From: Variovorax paradoxus B4
GTDB taxonomy: Bacteria > Pseudomonadota > Gammaproteobacteria > Burkholderiales > Burkholderiaceae_C
Assembly: GCF_000463015.1 (NCBI RefSeq)
Contig: NC_022247.1
Location: forward strand, 558,001 to 622,000
Reading direction: 5' to 3'
Length of the DNA: 64,000 bases
Shown: positions 1 to 8,440 of the stretch, one piece after another
Numbering within the stretch: the first letter of the stretch is position 1
Layout of the letters: every line of letters starts with the position of its first letter
Notes under the pieces: model-generated
What the model saw: only the letters and a program-made list of their open reading frames with translations
The model's database searches: none
What the model was told of the DNA's origin: nothing
Translations under genes and position numbers: made by a program

Positions 1-906
1 CAGCGGCGTGGTCCAGCCGCGGCGCCGGGCCTCGGCCTCGGCCCGGGCCACGATCTCGCGAAAGCCGATGACGGGCTCGATGCGCGTGCCCAGCGGCGCG
101 AGCGGCACCAGCGCCGACGGGCCCGGCGTGGTCTTCGACACCAGCGAGAGCATCGGATGGAACACCTCCCTGTAGAGGTTCAGCGAGAAGGAGGTGAAGG
201 CGATGACGATGATCAGCATCCAGATCCACAGCCCGCCCGCGCGGTGCAGGTCGAAATTGAGTCTGTAGCCGCCGGCCGCCCAGCGCACCGTCCAGGCCGG
301 CTTCCAGCGCTGCCACCAGACGCCCGCGGGCCGGTGCTCCGGATGCACTGGCTGGCGCAGCCGGCGCGGCGTGGTGAGATAGAGCGCGACGAAGCTGTCG
401 AGCAGCCACACCAGCGCCACCGTGCCCATGATCCACCAGCCGATGCGGTCGGTGCCCCACATCGCCGGCACGTGCAGCATGTAGTGGAGCTTGCGCAGGA
501 ACGGCATCAGCGTCTCGGGCTTGAGCGAGATCGCGGTCGAGTCGCGGCGGCCGCGCACCTCGGCGCTCACCGGGTCGACGAACACCTGGTTGTAGCCGAG
601 CCTGAAGGGCTCGCCGGTGGCCGGGTCGGTGCGCGGCTGCACGAAGTAGCCGGCGGCGTGGCCTTCCTCGAAACCCAGCGGAAGGTAGGCGACCCGCGCG
701 CGCGCATCGTGTGCCTCGACGGCGGCGGCGAGCTCGAACGGGTCCTTGAAGGGACCGCGGCTCGGAGTGTCGTAGAGCTTGCGGTTGAGCCAGCCGTCGA
801 TCTCGTGGTCCCACGAGATGACGGCGCCGGTCAGGCCCGAGACGACGAGGAAGAGGGCCACCGCCAGCCCCGCCCAGCGGTGTACGGCGGTCGCGAGGGC
901 GCGCAT
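1..906 (-). CDS. PepSY-associated TM domain protein, partial (3' end off window)
   Basis: Inner-membrane PepSY/PepSY_TM protein, a family often encoded beside TonB siderophore receptors and thought to help reduce or release iron from imported siderophores. 302 codons are visible and the C-terminus lies beyond base 1. The N-terminus reads MRALATAVHRWAGLAVALFL, an early helix with the HRWAG motif typical of the family. A second hydrophobic segment follows IGWW near residue 150 and a third follows GGLWIW near residue 240. The start ATG (906-904) overlaps the stop of the upstream receptor as TGATG, so the two are translationally coupled and should share its iron control. The assignment rests on the helix pattern and context; the exact substrate is unknown. 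Confidence 0.8.
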   Translation of the reverse strand, partial: MRALATAVHRWAGLAVALFLVVSGLTGAVISWDHEIDGWLNRKLYDTPSRGPFKDPFELAAAVEAHDARARVAYLPLGFEEGHAAGYFVQPRTDPATGEPFRLGYNQVFVDPVSAEVRGRRDSTAISLKPETLMPFLRKLHYMLHVPAMWGTDRIGWWIMGTVALVWLLDSFVALYLTTPRRLRQPVHPEHRPAGVWWQRWKPAWTVRWAAGGYRLNFDLHRAGGLWIWMLIIVIAFTSFSLNLYREVFHPMLSLVSKTTPGPSALVPLAPLGTRIEPVIGFREIVARAEAEARRRGWTTPL

Positions 907-3137
907 CAGAAGTCGATGGTGCCGCTCACCGCGAAGGTGCGCGGTGCGCCGAGGACCAGGTAGTTGGAGCCCTGTGTGCCGCCCACCGACGCCCAGTACG
1001 ACTTGTTGAACAGGTTGTCGATGCGTGCGCGCAGCGTGAGCGCGCGGCCGTTGCCCAGGTCGACCAGGTAGCGCGCGCCGACGTCGAAGCGCGTCCAGCC
1101 CGGGATCTGCTGGGTGTTGGCGGCGTTGGCGTACTGCTTGGAGGTGTACAGCAGGCGCGCATTCAGCGACAGGTTGCGTACGCCCGGCACGTCCCACTCG
1201 GCACCGAGGTTGGCCTGCTGCCTGGCCACGCCGATGGCGGTGAGGCCGTCGGTGGCGCCGCCTTGCGTGTTCTTCTGCTTGGCGTCGAGCAGCGTCAGGC
1301 CGCCCAGCAGGCGCAGGCCCTTGGTCGGCTGGCCGAACACCGAGAACTCGAGGCCCTGGTTGCGCTGCTTGCCGTAGAGGCCGTAGGTCTGGCCCGAGTA
1401 GTAATACGTGGGCTGGTCCGTGGTGAAGAACGCGGCGCTGGCGCCGAGCGTGCCGCCGTCGTACTTGACGCCGATTTCCTTCTGCTTGGCCTGGTAGGGC
1501 GCGAACACTTCGCCGGCATTGGTGACCGGGCGGTTGTTCACCGTCGTGCCCGCCACGTTGCCCTTGACCAGGCCTTCGATGTAGTTGGCGTAGGCCGACA
1601 CGGTCGGCGTGATCTTGAATACGACCCCGGCCACCGGCGTGGCCTTGCTCTTGTCGTAGGCGCTCGTTTCCTTGAGCGTGGTGTAGGCGAAGCTGGTCTG
1701 CTTGATGGTCTGGCGGCGCGCGCCGAGCGTGACCAGCAGGCGGTCGTCCAGGAAGGACATGGTATCGGCGATGGCAATGCTCGACGTGTCGATCTTGTCG
1801 GTCAGGCGCGGCTCTTCGAGCGTGTTGCCGGTGAAGCTGTTGGCGATCGGGTAGGGCGATGCGGAGGGCGCGTAGATGTTGTTGCGAATGCTGCCGCGCG
1901 AGATCGTGTAGGCGTTGTCGCGGTCGTTGCTGTAGGTGGCAGCCGAGGCCACCACGGTGTGTTTCACCGGGCCGGTGACGAAGTTGCCGCGCACGCCGAT
2001 CTCGGCGGTGCCGATGCGGTCCTTGCGGGTGTTGTTGAAGCGCGTGTTGCTCGTGTTGCCGAACGCATCGGTGAGGGTCGGGTTCGACAGCACGTTGTCT
2101 TCGTCGCTGCGGCGCACGCCGCCGGCAGCCCAGGCCGTGATGTTGTCGGTGATGTCGACCTCGCCGCGGAAGGTGGCGAACTTGTCCTTTTCCTTCGAGT
2201 AGGTCCAGGGCTGGGCGAAATTGGACCCGGCGTCGGGTGCGCGGGGAATCGGCAGCGTCGAGGAGGGCGTGAGGCTCGGGCGGCCGTCCTTCAGGTCGTA
2301 GTTCTGGTAGCCGAAGTCGGCCGACAGCCGCACGTTGCGGCTGTGCCAGTCGAGGCCGATGCCGAAGGCGCTGAGCTGCTGGCTTTCCTTGAACACGCCG
2401 GTGCCGCCTTCGCGGCGCACGGCGTTCACGCGCACGCCCAGGCTGTCGTCGGGACCGAAGCGGCGCGCCAGGTCGAGATTCACGTAGCCTTGGCCGCCGG
2501 TCTGCACGCCGAAGCCGACGCGGGTGAGCGGCTCGTTGGGGGCGCGCTTGGGCAGCAGGTTGATCGCGCCGCCGATGCCGCTGCCGCCGGGCGCGGCGCC
2601 GTTCAGGAAGGTGTTGGCGCCGCGGAACACTTCCACGCGCTCGAAGAATTCGGAGGCGATGTACTGGCGCGGCAGCATGCCGTAGAGGCCGTTGTAGGAG
2701 ACGTCGTCCGAGTACACGGGGAAGCCGCGCACCACGTAGAGCTCCTGGAAGTTGCCGAAGCCGCGCGCCTGGCGCACAGACGGGTCGTTGAGCAGCACGT
2801 CGGCGACGCTCTTGGCCTGCTGGTCCTGGATCAGCTCGTTGGTGTAGTTGGTGCTCGAGAACGGCGTGCTCATCATGTCCTGGTTGCCCAGGATGCCGAC
2901 GCGGCCGCCGCGCGCCACCTGGCCGCCCGCGTAGGGCTTGGTCAGGCCCTCGGCCGAAGCGTCGGCACTGGCTTCGACGGTGATGGTGGCCAGCGTGCCG
3001 TTTGTCGACGGCGAGGCTGCCGGCACTGCGGGAGCCGGCTGCGCCGGGGTGGTCTGGGCAAGGGCCGCCACTGCGTGAAGGGCGAGCAGCGAGGCGGCCA
3101 CGGTCGGGCGAAGCCGGAGAAACGGAGCAGCGGACAT
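906..3137 (-). CDS. TonB-dependent siderophore receptor
   Basis: Outer-membrane ferric-siderophore receptor. From the ATG at 3137 the protein begins MSAAPFLRLRPTVAASLLAL and has a signal peptide ending near ALAQ. The plug domain (about residues 60-200) includes VADVLLNDPSVR, a YVVRGFPV segment and VEVFRGANTFLNG. The rest is a beta-barrel ending in the aromatic C-terminal residue (TIDF) expected for BAM-dependent insertion. A longer frame from a GTG at 3188 exists, but it would start inside the Fur-like site and precede the signal peptide, so 3137 is preferred. Size (743 aa) is normal for ferrichrome/FhuE-like receptors. Which siderophore it binds cannot be told. The PepSY gene follows with overlapping stop/start. 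Confidence 0.93.
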   Translation of the reverse strand: MSAAPFLRLRPTVAASLLALHAVAALAQTTPAQPAPAVPAASPSTNGTLATITVEASADASAEGLTKPYAGGQVARGGRVGILGNQDMMSTPFSSTNYTNELIQDQQAKSVADVLLNDPSVRQARGFGNFQELYVVRGFPVYSDDVSYNGLYGMLPRQYIASEFFERVEVFRGANTFLNGAAPGGSGIGGAINLLPKRAPNEPLTRVGFGVQTGGQGYVNLDLARRFGPDDSLGVRVNAVRREGGTGVFKESQQLSAFGIGLDWHSRNVRLSADFGYQNYDLKDGRPSLTPSSTLPIPRAPDAGSNFAQPWTYSKEKDKFATFRGEVDITDNITAWAAGGVRRSDEDNVLSNPTLTDAFGNTSNTRFNNTRKDRIGTAEIGVRGNFVTGPVKHTVVASAATYSNDRDNAYTISRGSIRNNIYAPSASPYPIANSFTGNTLEEPRLTDKIDTSSIAIADTMSFLDDRLLVTLGARRQTIKQTSFAYTTLKETSAYDKSKATPVAGVVFKITPTVSAYANYIEGLVKGNVAGTTVNNRPVTNAGEVFAPYQAKQKEIGVKYDGGTLGASAAFFTTDQPTYYYSGQTYGLYGKQRNQGLEFSVFGQPTKGLRLLGGLTLLDAKQKNTQGGATDGLTAIGVARQQANLGAEWDVPGVRNLSLNARLLYTSKQYANAANTQQIPGWTRFDVGARYLVDLGNGRALTLRARIDNLFNKSYWASVGGTQGSNYLVLGAPRTFAVSGTIDF

Positions 3138-3156
3138 GGAACGGTTCAATCTGTAA

Positions 3157-3181
3157 TGCAAATGAGAACCGTTATTATTCG
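3157..3181 (-). promoter_or_regulatory. Fur-box-like operator upstream of the TonB receptor
   Basis: On the + strand the bases from 3158 read GCAAATGAGAACC followed by GTTATTATT, close to the classical Fur-controlled motif GCAAATGAGAATNATTATT found before many proteobacterial TonB receptors. It lies about 20 bases upstream of the receptor ATG at 3137 in an A+T-rich patch that should hold the promoter. It would repress the receptor and the coupled PepSY gene when iron is plentiful. Confidence 0.65.
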
Positions 3182-3272
3182 ATAACACAGCCCATGATTT
3201 CGAAACTTTCCCGCCATGTTGCGGAAAAGTGTCAGAGAAAAGTTGTCAGTCGAGCGGCTGAGCGGGGCCGCT

Positions 3273-4040
3273 TCAGAACGGCGCCAGCTGCCCGTCCACG
3301 AACACGTGCAGTTCGCCGGGCGCGAAGGCCGTCCAGCGTTCATTGGTGGTGAGCGGCGCGGTCACGACCACCGCCACGCGGTCGTTCGGCGTGGTGTGCT
3401 GTGCGAAATCGATCTCGAGGTCTTCGTCCGACAGCTGCGCGGTCACGAAAGGATGGCGCCGTTCCACGTACCAGAGGTGCGTGGAGGCGTGGGCCCAGAG
3501 CGCCTGGCCGTTCGACAGCATGAAGTTGAAGGTGCCGTGGCCCGCAAGCTGCGGCGCCAGTTCGCGCAGCGTGAGCGTGAGCTCCTCGATGCTCGGCACG
3601 CCCGCATGCGACTTGGCCAGCTCCTGCATGATCCAGCAGAAGGCGTGCTCGCTGTCGGTGTTGCCCACCGGGTGGAAGTTGCCGTGCAGCCGCGGGCGGA
3701 AATCCTTCAGGTCGCCGTTGTGGGCGAACACCCAGTAGCGGCCCCACAGCTCGCGCACGAAGGGGTGGCAGTTCTGCAGGTTGACGGCGCCCTGGGTCGC
3801 CTTGCGGATGTGCGCAATGACGTTGCGGCTCTGGATCGGGTAGCGCCGGATCAGCTCGGCCACCGGCGATTCGCTCGCGGGCATGTGGTCGACGAAGTGG
3901 CGCAGCCCGCGGTCTTCGAAGAAGGCGATGCCCCAGCCGTCGGCATGGTGGTCGGTGCGGCCGCCGCGCTGCGCGAAGCCGGTAAAGCTGAAGGTCACGT
4001 CCGTGGGCGTGTTGCAGTTCATTCCAAGCAGTTGGCACAT
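3273..4040 (-). CDS. Class II glutamine amidotransferase (YafJ type)
   Basis: Stand-alone class II (Ntn-type) glutamine amidotransferase domain protein, 255 aa. Cys2 directly after the initiator Met is the expected N-terminal nucleophile (MCQLLGMNCNTPTDV). Family motifs follow: RGGRTDHHADGWGIAFF, AHIRKATQG, FAHNGDL and GNTDSEHAF. The length equals that of E. coli YafJ and related predicted amidotransferases. The ammonia acceptor is unknown for this family. It sits alone, about 50 bases downstream of an ABC binding-protein gene on the same strand, without evident functional link. Confidence 0.9.
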   Translation of the reverse strand: MCQLLGMNCNTPTDVTFSFTGFAQRGGRTDHHADGWGIAFFEDRGLRHFVDHMPASESPVAELIRRYPIQSRNVIAHIRKATQGAVNLQNCHPFVRELWGRYWVFAHNGDLKDFRPRLHGNFHPVGNTDSEHAFCWIMQELAKSHAGVPSIEELTLTLRELAPQLAGHGTFNFMLSNGQALWAHASTHLWYVERRHPFVTAQLSDEDLEIDFAQHTTPNDRVAVVVTAPLTTNERWTAFAPGELHVFVDGQLAPF

Positions 4041-4090
4041 GGCGCTATTAGAGCGCGAGCGCCGACCGCCTGGGGAACCCGGCCGCCCGT

Positions 4091-5230
4091 TCAGCGCACG
4101 AAGCGGCCTTCGGGCGTGACGCGCACCATTTCGATGAAGCGCGAACCGGTGGTGCTGCCGGTCGAGAAATCGATGTCCATGCCGGCCAGGCGCAGCCTGA
4201 GGGCGCGCAGCGTCGCATGCAGGCGCGCGCGCGTCAGGTCGCGCCCGGTGCGCTTGAGCGCCTCGATCATCACCAGCCCGTTCAGGTAGCCCTCGAAGCT
4301 GCCGTAGCCCACCGGCACCTGCGCGCGCTCCGCCAGGCGGCGGTAGTCGCGCGTGACGGATTCCACCTCGCCCCAGGGATAGGGCATGACCTGCGAGATG
4401 GCCAGGCCGCTGGCCTGCAGTTGCACCACCTTGGCCGTGACCTCGCCCGGCACGATCGACATGCCATAGAACATCGGCTTGCTGCCGGCCCCGTAGGTCG
4501 CCTTGATCACCTCGCCGGCCACGGTGCCGGCCAGGTACATCAGCACGGCCTGGGACTGGCTGTCCGCCAGCATCTTGCCGGCGGCGGCGGACGTCGAGCC
4601 ATCGCCCTTCACCGATACCACCGCCGCTGGCGTCTGCTTGTGCGTGGCCATGGCCGCCTCGATCAGCTTCACAGCCTCGACGCCGCCAGGGTTGTCCAGG
4701 TGGGCGATCGCGATCTTGCTCACGCCAATGGTCGACAGGTGCTCGACCAGCGCCTGCGCTTCGCGTGCATTGCTGGCGCGCACGAAGTAGGCCGAACCCG
4801 CCACGCGTTCGCGCGCGCTGTCGCCCACGCCATAGCCGCCGACGCTGGGTGCACCGCTTTGCTGCAGCACTTTGGCCGCGGCGGCCGTGGTGCCCGAGCC
4901 CACGCAGCCGAAGAAGGCGAACACGCGATGGTCGTTCAGCAGCTTGCCGTAGTTTTCGAGCGCCTTCTCGGGCTTCAGCTCGTCGTCCAGCGCCACCAGC
5001 TTGATCTTGCGTCCGCCCACGCCGCCCTGTTCGTTGATGGCATCGAAGGCCAGGCCGGCGCCGTTGTGCACGACCTTGATCTGCGAACCGAGCGGGCCGC
5101 TCAGGACGGCCGAACTGCCGAGCATGATTTCGGTGTCAGTCACCCCCACCTCGGCGGCCTGCGCGGATGAGAGATGGGTCAGGCCCGCTGCGAAAACTGC
5201 CGTCCCGGCGACAAAACTTCTGCGTTGCAT
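4091..5230 (-). CDS. ABC transporter substrate-binding protein (branched-chain amino-acid type)
   Basis: Periplasmic binding protein of the LivJ/Leu-Ile-Val-binding fold, 379 aa. It has a Tat/Sec-like leader (MQRRSFVAGTAVFAAG, ending SAQA) and a mature start AEVGVTDTEIMLGSSAVLSG. Family features include the DDELKPEKA segment and a FGCVGSGTTAAAAKVL ligand-lobe loop. No permease or ATPase gene lies nearby, so it is an orphan that must work with transporters elsewhere or act as a sensor. Such orphans are common in Variovorax-like genomes. The ligand (amino acid, amide or aromatic acid) cannot be inferred. The upstream region carries two direct GCTAACAA repeats. Confidence 0.9.
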   Translation of the reverse strand: MQRRSFVAGTAVFAAGLTHLSSAQAAEVGVTDTEIMLGSSAVLSGPLGSQIKVVHNGAGLAFDAINEQGGVGGRKIKLVALDDELKPEKALENYGKLLNDHRVFAFFGCVGSGTTAAAAKVLQQSGAPSVGGYGVGDSARERVAGSAYFVRASNAREAQALVEHLSTIGVSKIAIAHLDNPGGVEAVKLIEAAMATHKQTPAAVVSVKGDGSTSAAAGKMLADSQSQAVLMYLAGTVAGEVIKATYGAGSKPMFYGMSIVPGEVTAKVVQLQASGLAISQVMPYPWGEVESVTRDYRRLAERAQVPVGYGSFEGYLNGLVMIEALKRTGRDLTRARLHATLRALRLRLAGMDIDFSTGSTTGSRFIEMVRVTPEGRFVR

Positions 5231-5251
5231 GAAACACCCGTCCCATCATGA

Positions 5252-5269
5252 GCTAACAAATGCTAACAA
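5252..5269 (-). repeat. Direct repeat GCTAACAA x2, one helical turn apart, upstream of the binding-protein gene
   Basis: GCTAACAA occurs at 5252-5259 and again at 5262-5269, exactly 10 bases apart and 22-39 bases upstream of the binding-protein start codon, inside an A+T-rich intergenic stretch. Two half-sites on the same DNA face suggest a regulator site, but no regulator is identified. Confidence 0.4.
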
Positions 5270-5304
5270 TTAGAAACGATGGGTGCTTAAGTATTACTAA
5301 GTGC

Positions 5305-6789
5305 TTACCCTTGTCGGGTGGGTTGCCGAAGCTGCCAGGCCGCGCAAATGGCAATCGCACACAGCCCGGCCAGCATCAGGAAGACTTCGTCGAAGGCCGC
5401 CAGCCGCGCGGGGCTGCTCGCGGCATTGGCCAGCGAATCGCCATGCGCCGCCAAACGCCACTCGAGCATGATGGCGCACAGGCTCACGCCGGCCGCGCCG
5501 CCCAGCATGCGCAGGAAGTTGATCGCGCTGGCACCCTGCGGAATCAGCGGCTTGGCCAGCGGCCGCATCGCGCCGAGGTTGAGCGAGGGCAGGATGAAGC
5601 CCAGCCCGATGCGCCCGATGATGGCAAACGCCACCAGCAGCCAGAGCGCGCTGTCGAGCCTGAGCACCACCATCAGCGCGAAGGACGCCGCCAGCAGCAC
5701 CAGCCCGATGCTCACCAGCATCCAGGTCGGCTGCCGGTCGGCCAGCCGGCCCACGCCGGCAATGGTCACGGCCAGCACGATGCCCGCCGGCAGCAGGATG
5801 GTGCCCACGTGCGAGGCCGACAGCTGCAGCCCGACCTGCATGTACACGGGCAGCAGGTAGGTCGAGCCGAACAGCGCCGTGCCGTAGATGAAGGCGACCA
5901 CGCTGCCCATGGCGAACTGGCGGTACTGGAACAGCCCCAGGTTCATCAGCGGTTCGCCGCCGGTGGCCGCGAACCGGCGCTGCCACCAGACGAAGGCGGC
6001 AAAGGCCAGCACCGCGGCCGCGAGCAGCAGGCCTGCCTGGACCGGCGAATCGCCGCGCAGCTCGACCAGTCCGTTCAGCAGGCAGAGGGTGCCCACGGTG
6101 CCCAGCGCCAGGCCGCGCCAGTCGAGCCCGCTGCCGCGCGTGGCCGCCACGCCGCCGGGCGCCGTGGTGGGCACGAACTTGTAGGCCAGCCAGATCGAGG
6201 TCAGGCAGAACGGCACCACCATGAAGAAGATCGAGCGCCAGCCGAACAGGTCGACCAGCACGCCGCCGATGCTCGGGCCGATGGCCGGGGCCAGCACCAC
6301 GCCCATGCCGAAGATGCCGCTGGCGCGCCCCTGCTCGTGCGGCTCGAAGGCGCGCAGGATGATGATGGCCGGAATGGGCTGCACCACGCCCGCCGCGAGC
6401 CCTTCGGCCACGCGCGCCAGCAGCACCAGCGAGAAGTTGTTGGCCACCCCGCCCCCAATGCCGCCCGCCAGCAGCAGCACCATGGTGCCCACGTAGGTGC
6501 GCCGGTAGCCGTAGCGCGACAGGAGCCAGGGCGTGGTCAGCATCGAGACCGTCATAGCCACCATGAAGCCCGAGCTCACCCACTGCGCGCGCTCCTGACC
6601 CAGCGAGAAATGATGGCTCATGCCCGGAATCGCGACGTTGACGATGGTCGAGGACATGATCGACGCCATCACCCCCACCATCACCGAAAGCAGCAGGTAC
6701 CAGCGGTAGCGCGGGCCGTGGCGTTCGCGCAGGGTGCCGATGGACGGCGGGGCCGGCGACACGGCTTCTGGCTTGGGGGTGGTGGTCAT
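5305..6789 (-). CDS. DHA2 family MFS exporter (EmrB/QacA-like)
   Basis: Major facilitator drug:proton antiporter of the 14-helix DHA2 class, 494 aa. The first helix ends in VNVAIPGM, matching the usual motif D1 position after helix 1. The following loop (LLSRYGYRRTYVGTM) is the motif A equivalent between helices 2 and 3. The family motif C region (GIFGMGVVLAPAIGPSIGGVL) is present near helix 5. No membrane-fusion or outer-membrane partner is adjacent, so it may act alone. Its substrate is unknown. The gene lies head-to-head with the metallopeptidase gene. Confidence 0.9.
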   Translation of the reverse strand: MTTTPKPEAVSPAPPSIGTLRERHGPRYRWYLLLSVMVGVMASIMSSTIVNVAIPGMSHHFSLGQERAQWVSSGFMVAMTVSMLTTPWLLSRYGYRRTYVGTMVLLLAGGIGGGVANNFSLVLLARVAEGLAAGVVQPIPAIIILRAFEPHEQGRASGIFGMGVVLAPAIGPSIGGVLVDLFGWRSIFFMVVPFCLTSIWLAYKFVPTTAPGGVAATRGSGLDWRGLALGTVGTLCLLNGLVELRGDSPVQAGLLLAAAVLAFAAFVWWQRRFAATGGEPLMNLGLFQYRQFAMGSVVAFIYGTALFGSTYLLPVYMQVGLQLSASHVGTILLPAGIVLAVTIAGVGRLADRQPTWMLVSIGLVLLAASFALMVVLRLDSALWLLVAFAIIGRIGLGFILPSLNLGAMRPLAKPLIPQGASAINFLRMLGGAAGVSLCAIMLEWRLAAHGDSLANAASSPARLAAFDEVFLMLAGLCAIAICAAWQLRQPTRQG

Positions 6790-6916
6790 GGGCGGTGGCC
6801 CCGGCTTTCGATGCGGGTCCGTCGTCCTACAAGCATATCGGGCTTTGCTCGGCGAGGCCGGAGCCTGCCCGCCTCACAATGCATCCGCTGTCCCGCACTG
6901 CCTCCAGAACAACGAC

Positions 6917-8215
6917 ATGGATATTCGAACCGACGATCGAGCCGAGGCCCCCGACCCGGACGCCGCGCCCCACCTCGCGTCCGAGCTTGCGGCGCCGACG
7001 GTGAGCCGCGCCTACCGCTGCCAGTGCGGCCGGCCGGTGTTCCTGCGCAACAGCCAGTGCCTGGCCTGCCGCACGCCGCTCGGCTACGTGATCGAACGCC
7101 TGGGCGTCGTGCCGCTGGCGCCCGTCCCGGACCAAGACAAAGCGGAAGACGGCGCCGAGCCCGAACTCTTCACCGTGTTCGGCGACCCCGGCGGCCGGAC
7201 CTACCGCCGCTGCGCCAACCTCATGACCGCCGCCAGCTGCAACTGGATGGTGCCGGCCCCGCGCGAGGGCGACGACCCGTCGTTCAACACCGACGGCCTC
7301 GCACCCGGCTACTGCCTGGCCTGCAGCGTCACCCGCACCATCCCCGATCTTTCGGTGGAGAGCAACGGCGAACTCTGGCGCAAGCTCGAGCATGCGAAGC
7401 GCCGGCTCATCTCGCAGCTGCTGGCGCTCGGGCTGCCGGTGGTCAGCCGCCATGCCGATCCGGTGCACGGGCTGGCTTTCGACTTTCTCGGCAACATGCC
7501 GGGCGGCCCGCACGTGATGACCGGGCATGAACAGGGCGTGATCACCCTCAACGCCGAAGAGGCCGAGGACGCGGTGCGCGAGCGCATCCGGGCTGAAATG
7601 CGCGAGCCCTACCGAACGCTGCTGGGGCATTTCCGCCACGAGGTCGGCCACTACTACTGGGACCTGCTGGTGCGGCCCACGCCGTGGCTGGACGAGTTCC
7701 GCGCGCTCTTCGGCGACGAGCGCGCCGACTACGCCGCGGCGCTCCAGCAGCACTACGAACAGGGCCCGCCGCCCGACTGGGCCAACCGCTTCGTGAGCAG
7801 CTACGCGAGCATGCACCCCTGGGAAGACTGGGCCGAGACCTGGGCGCACTACCTGCACATGGCCGACACCGCCGACACGGCCATGAGCTTTGGCGTGGAC
7901 GCCACCAACGTCGAGCTCGCGAGCGACCTGTTCACCATGGACGACCTGTGGCAGCCGGGGCATCCCGGCGCCGCCAGGTTCCTGGATTTTCTCAACGGCT
8001 GGGTGCTGCTCACCAACGTGCTCAACGAGCTTTCGCGCAGCATGGGCCAGCCCGACTACTACCCCTTCGTGCTGCCGCGCGTGGCCGTCGGCAAGCTGCA
8101 GTTCATCCATTGCGTGATCACGCAGCAGCGCGACAGTACGGTGTCCGCGGCGGCTTCGCCCGGCGTACCGCTGCCGCCGGCCCAAAGCCAGCAGCAGGAC
8201 GCCGCTCAGTCCTGA
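6917..8215 (+). CDS. Zinc-ribbon putative zinc metallopeptidase (Peptidase_Mx-like)
   Basis: 432-aa predicted cytosolic protein. An N-terminal zinc ribbon (YRCQCGRPVFLRNSQCLAC, CxC...CxxC) is followed by a second Cys-rich patch (RRCAN...SCNW...YCLAC) and a large C-terminal domain with the HEVGHYYWD zincin motif (HExxH, first His about residue 241). This matches the 'putative zinc-binding metallopeptidase' family. The ATG at 6917 (MDIRTDDRAEAPDPDAAPH) is chosen because the upstream extension is low-complexity shadow sequence. Substrate and role are unknown. The last bases overlap the convergent CWC gene by 10. Confidence 0.85.
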   Translation: MDIRTDDRAEAPDPDAAPHLASELAAPTVSRAYRCQCGRPVFLRNSQCLACRTPLGYVIERLGVVPLAPVPDQDKAEDGAEPELFTVFGDPGGRTYRRCANLMTAASCNWMVPAPREGDDPSFNTDGLAPGYCLACSVTRTIPDLSVESNGELWRKLEHAKRRLISQLLALGLPVVSRHADPVHGLAFDFLGNMPGGPHVMTGHEQGVITLNAEEAEDAVRERIRAEMREPYRTLLGHFRHEVGHYYWDLLVRPTPWLDEFRALFGDERADYAAALQQHYEQGPPPDWANRFVSSYASMHPWEDWAETWAHYLHMADTADTAMSFGVDATNVELASDLFTMDDLWQPGHPGAARFLDFLNGWVLLTNVLNELSRSMGQPDYYPFVLPRVAVGKLQFIHCVITQQRDSTVSAAASPGVPLPPAQSQQQDAAQS

Positions 8216-8436
8216 CGAGGCTCGGCAGGCGTTCCCGCGGCGCAGCGGGCGCACATGCAGGCCTTTCCGCGCGATGCCTGGGGCAGGGCCGCGAAAGGCG
8301 CATGGCCGAAGTCGGCCGCCATGCACCAGCAGGGCGGCTGCGGCTGGCCGGTTTCGCGCGCGGCTTCCATGGCGCAGCGGTTCTGCTCGCCGCACAGCGG
8401 GCAGCGCGTGGCGTCGATGGCAGTGGCCGTTTCCAT
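8206..8436 (-). CDS. Cysteine-rich CWC family protein
   Basis: Small 76-aa protein with a CPLCGEQNRCAME N-terminal motif, the diagnostic PPCWCM centre and a second CMCARCAAG cluster. Together these make a cysteine-rich CWC domain that probably binds zinc. An ATG at 8436 is preferred to the GTG three bases earlier. Function of the family is unknown. It starts 4 bases beyond the phosphofructokinase stop codon on the same strand and its 3' end overlaps the metallopeptidase stop on the other strand, so it may be transcribed with the phosphofructokinase gene. Confidence 0.8.
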   Translation of the reverse strand: METATAIDATRCPLCGEQNRCAMEAARETGQPQPPCWCMAADFGHAPFAALPQASRGKACMCARCAAGTPAEPRQD

Positions 8437-8440
8437 CACG

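Noticed and set aside
1263..3185. 640-codon + strand open frame opposite the TonB receptor
   Set aside because: Antisense shadow of a well-supported receptor gene; Gly/Ala/Val/Arg-rich composition with no domain and no ribosome site.
3137..3188. GTG at 3188 as start of the TonB receptor
   Set aside because: It would place translation start within or upstream of the Fur-like site and ahead of a normal signal peptide that begins at 3137.
5260..7530. 756-codon + strand open frame opposite the DHA2 exporter
   Set aside because: Shadow of the exporter and metallopeptidase genes; Gln/His/Arg-rich with no domain.
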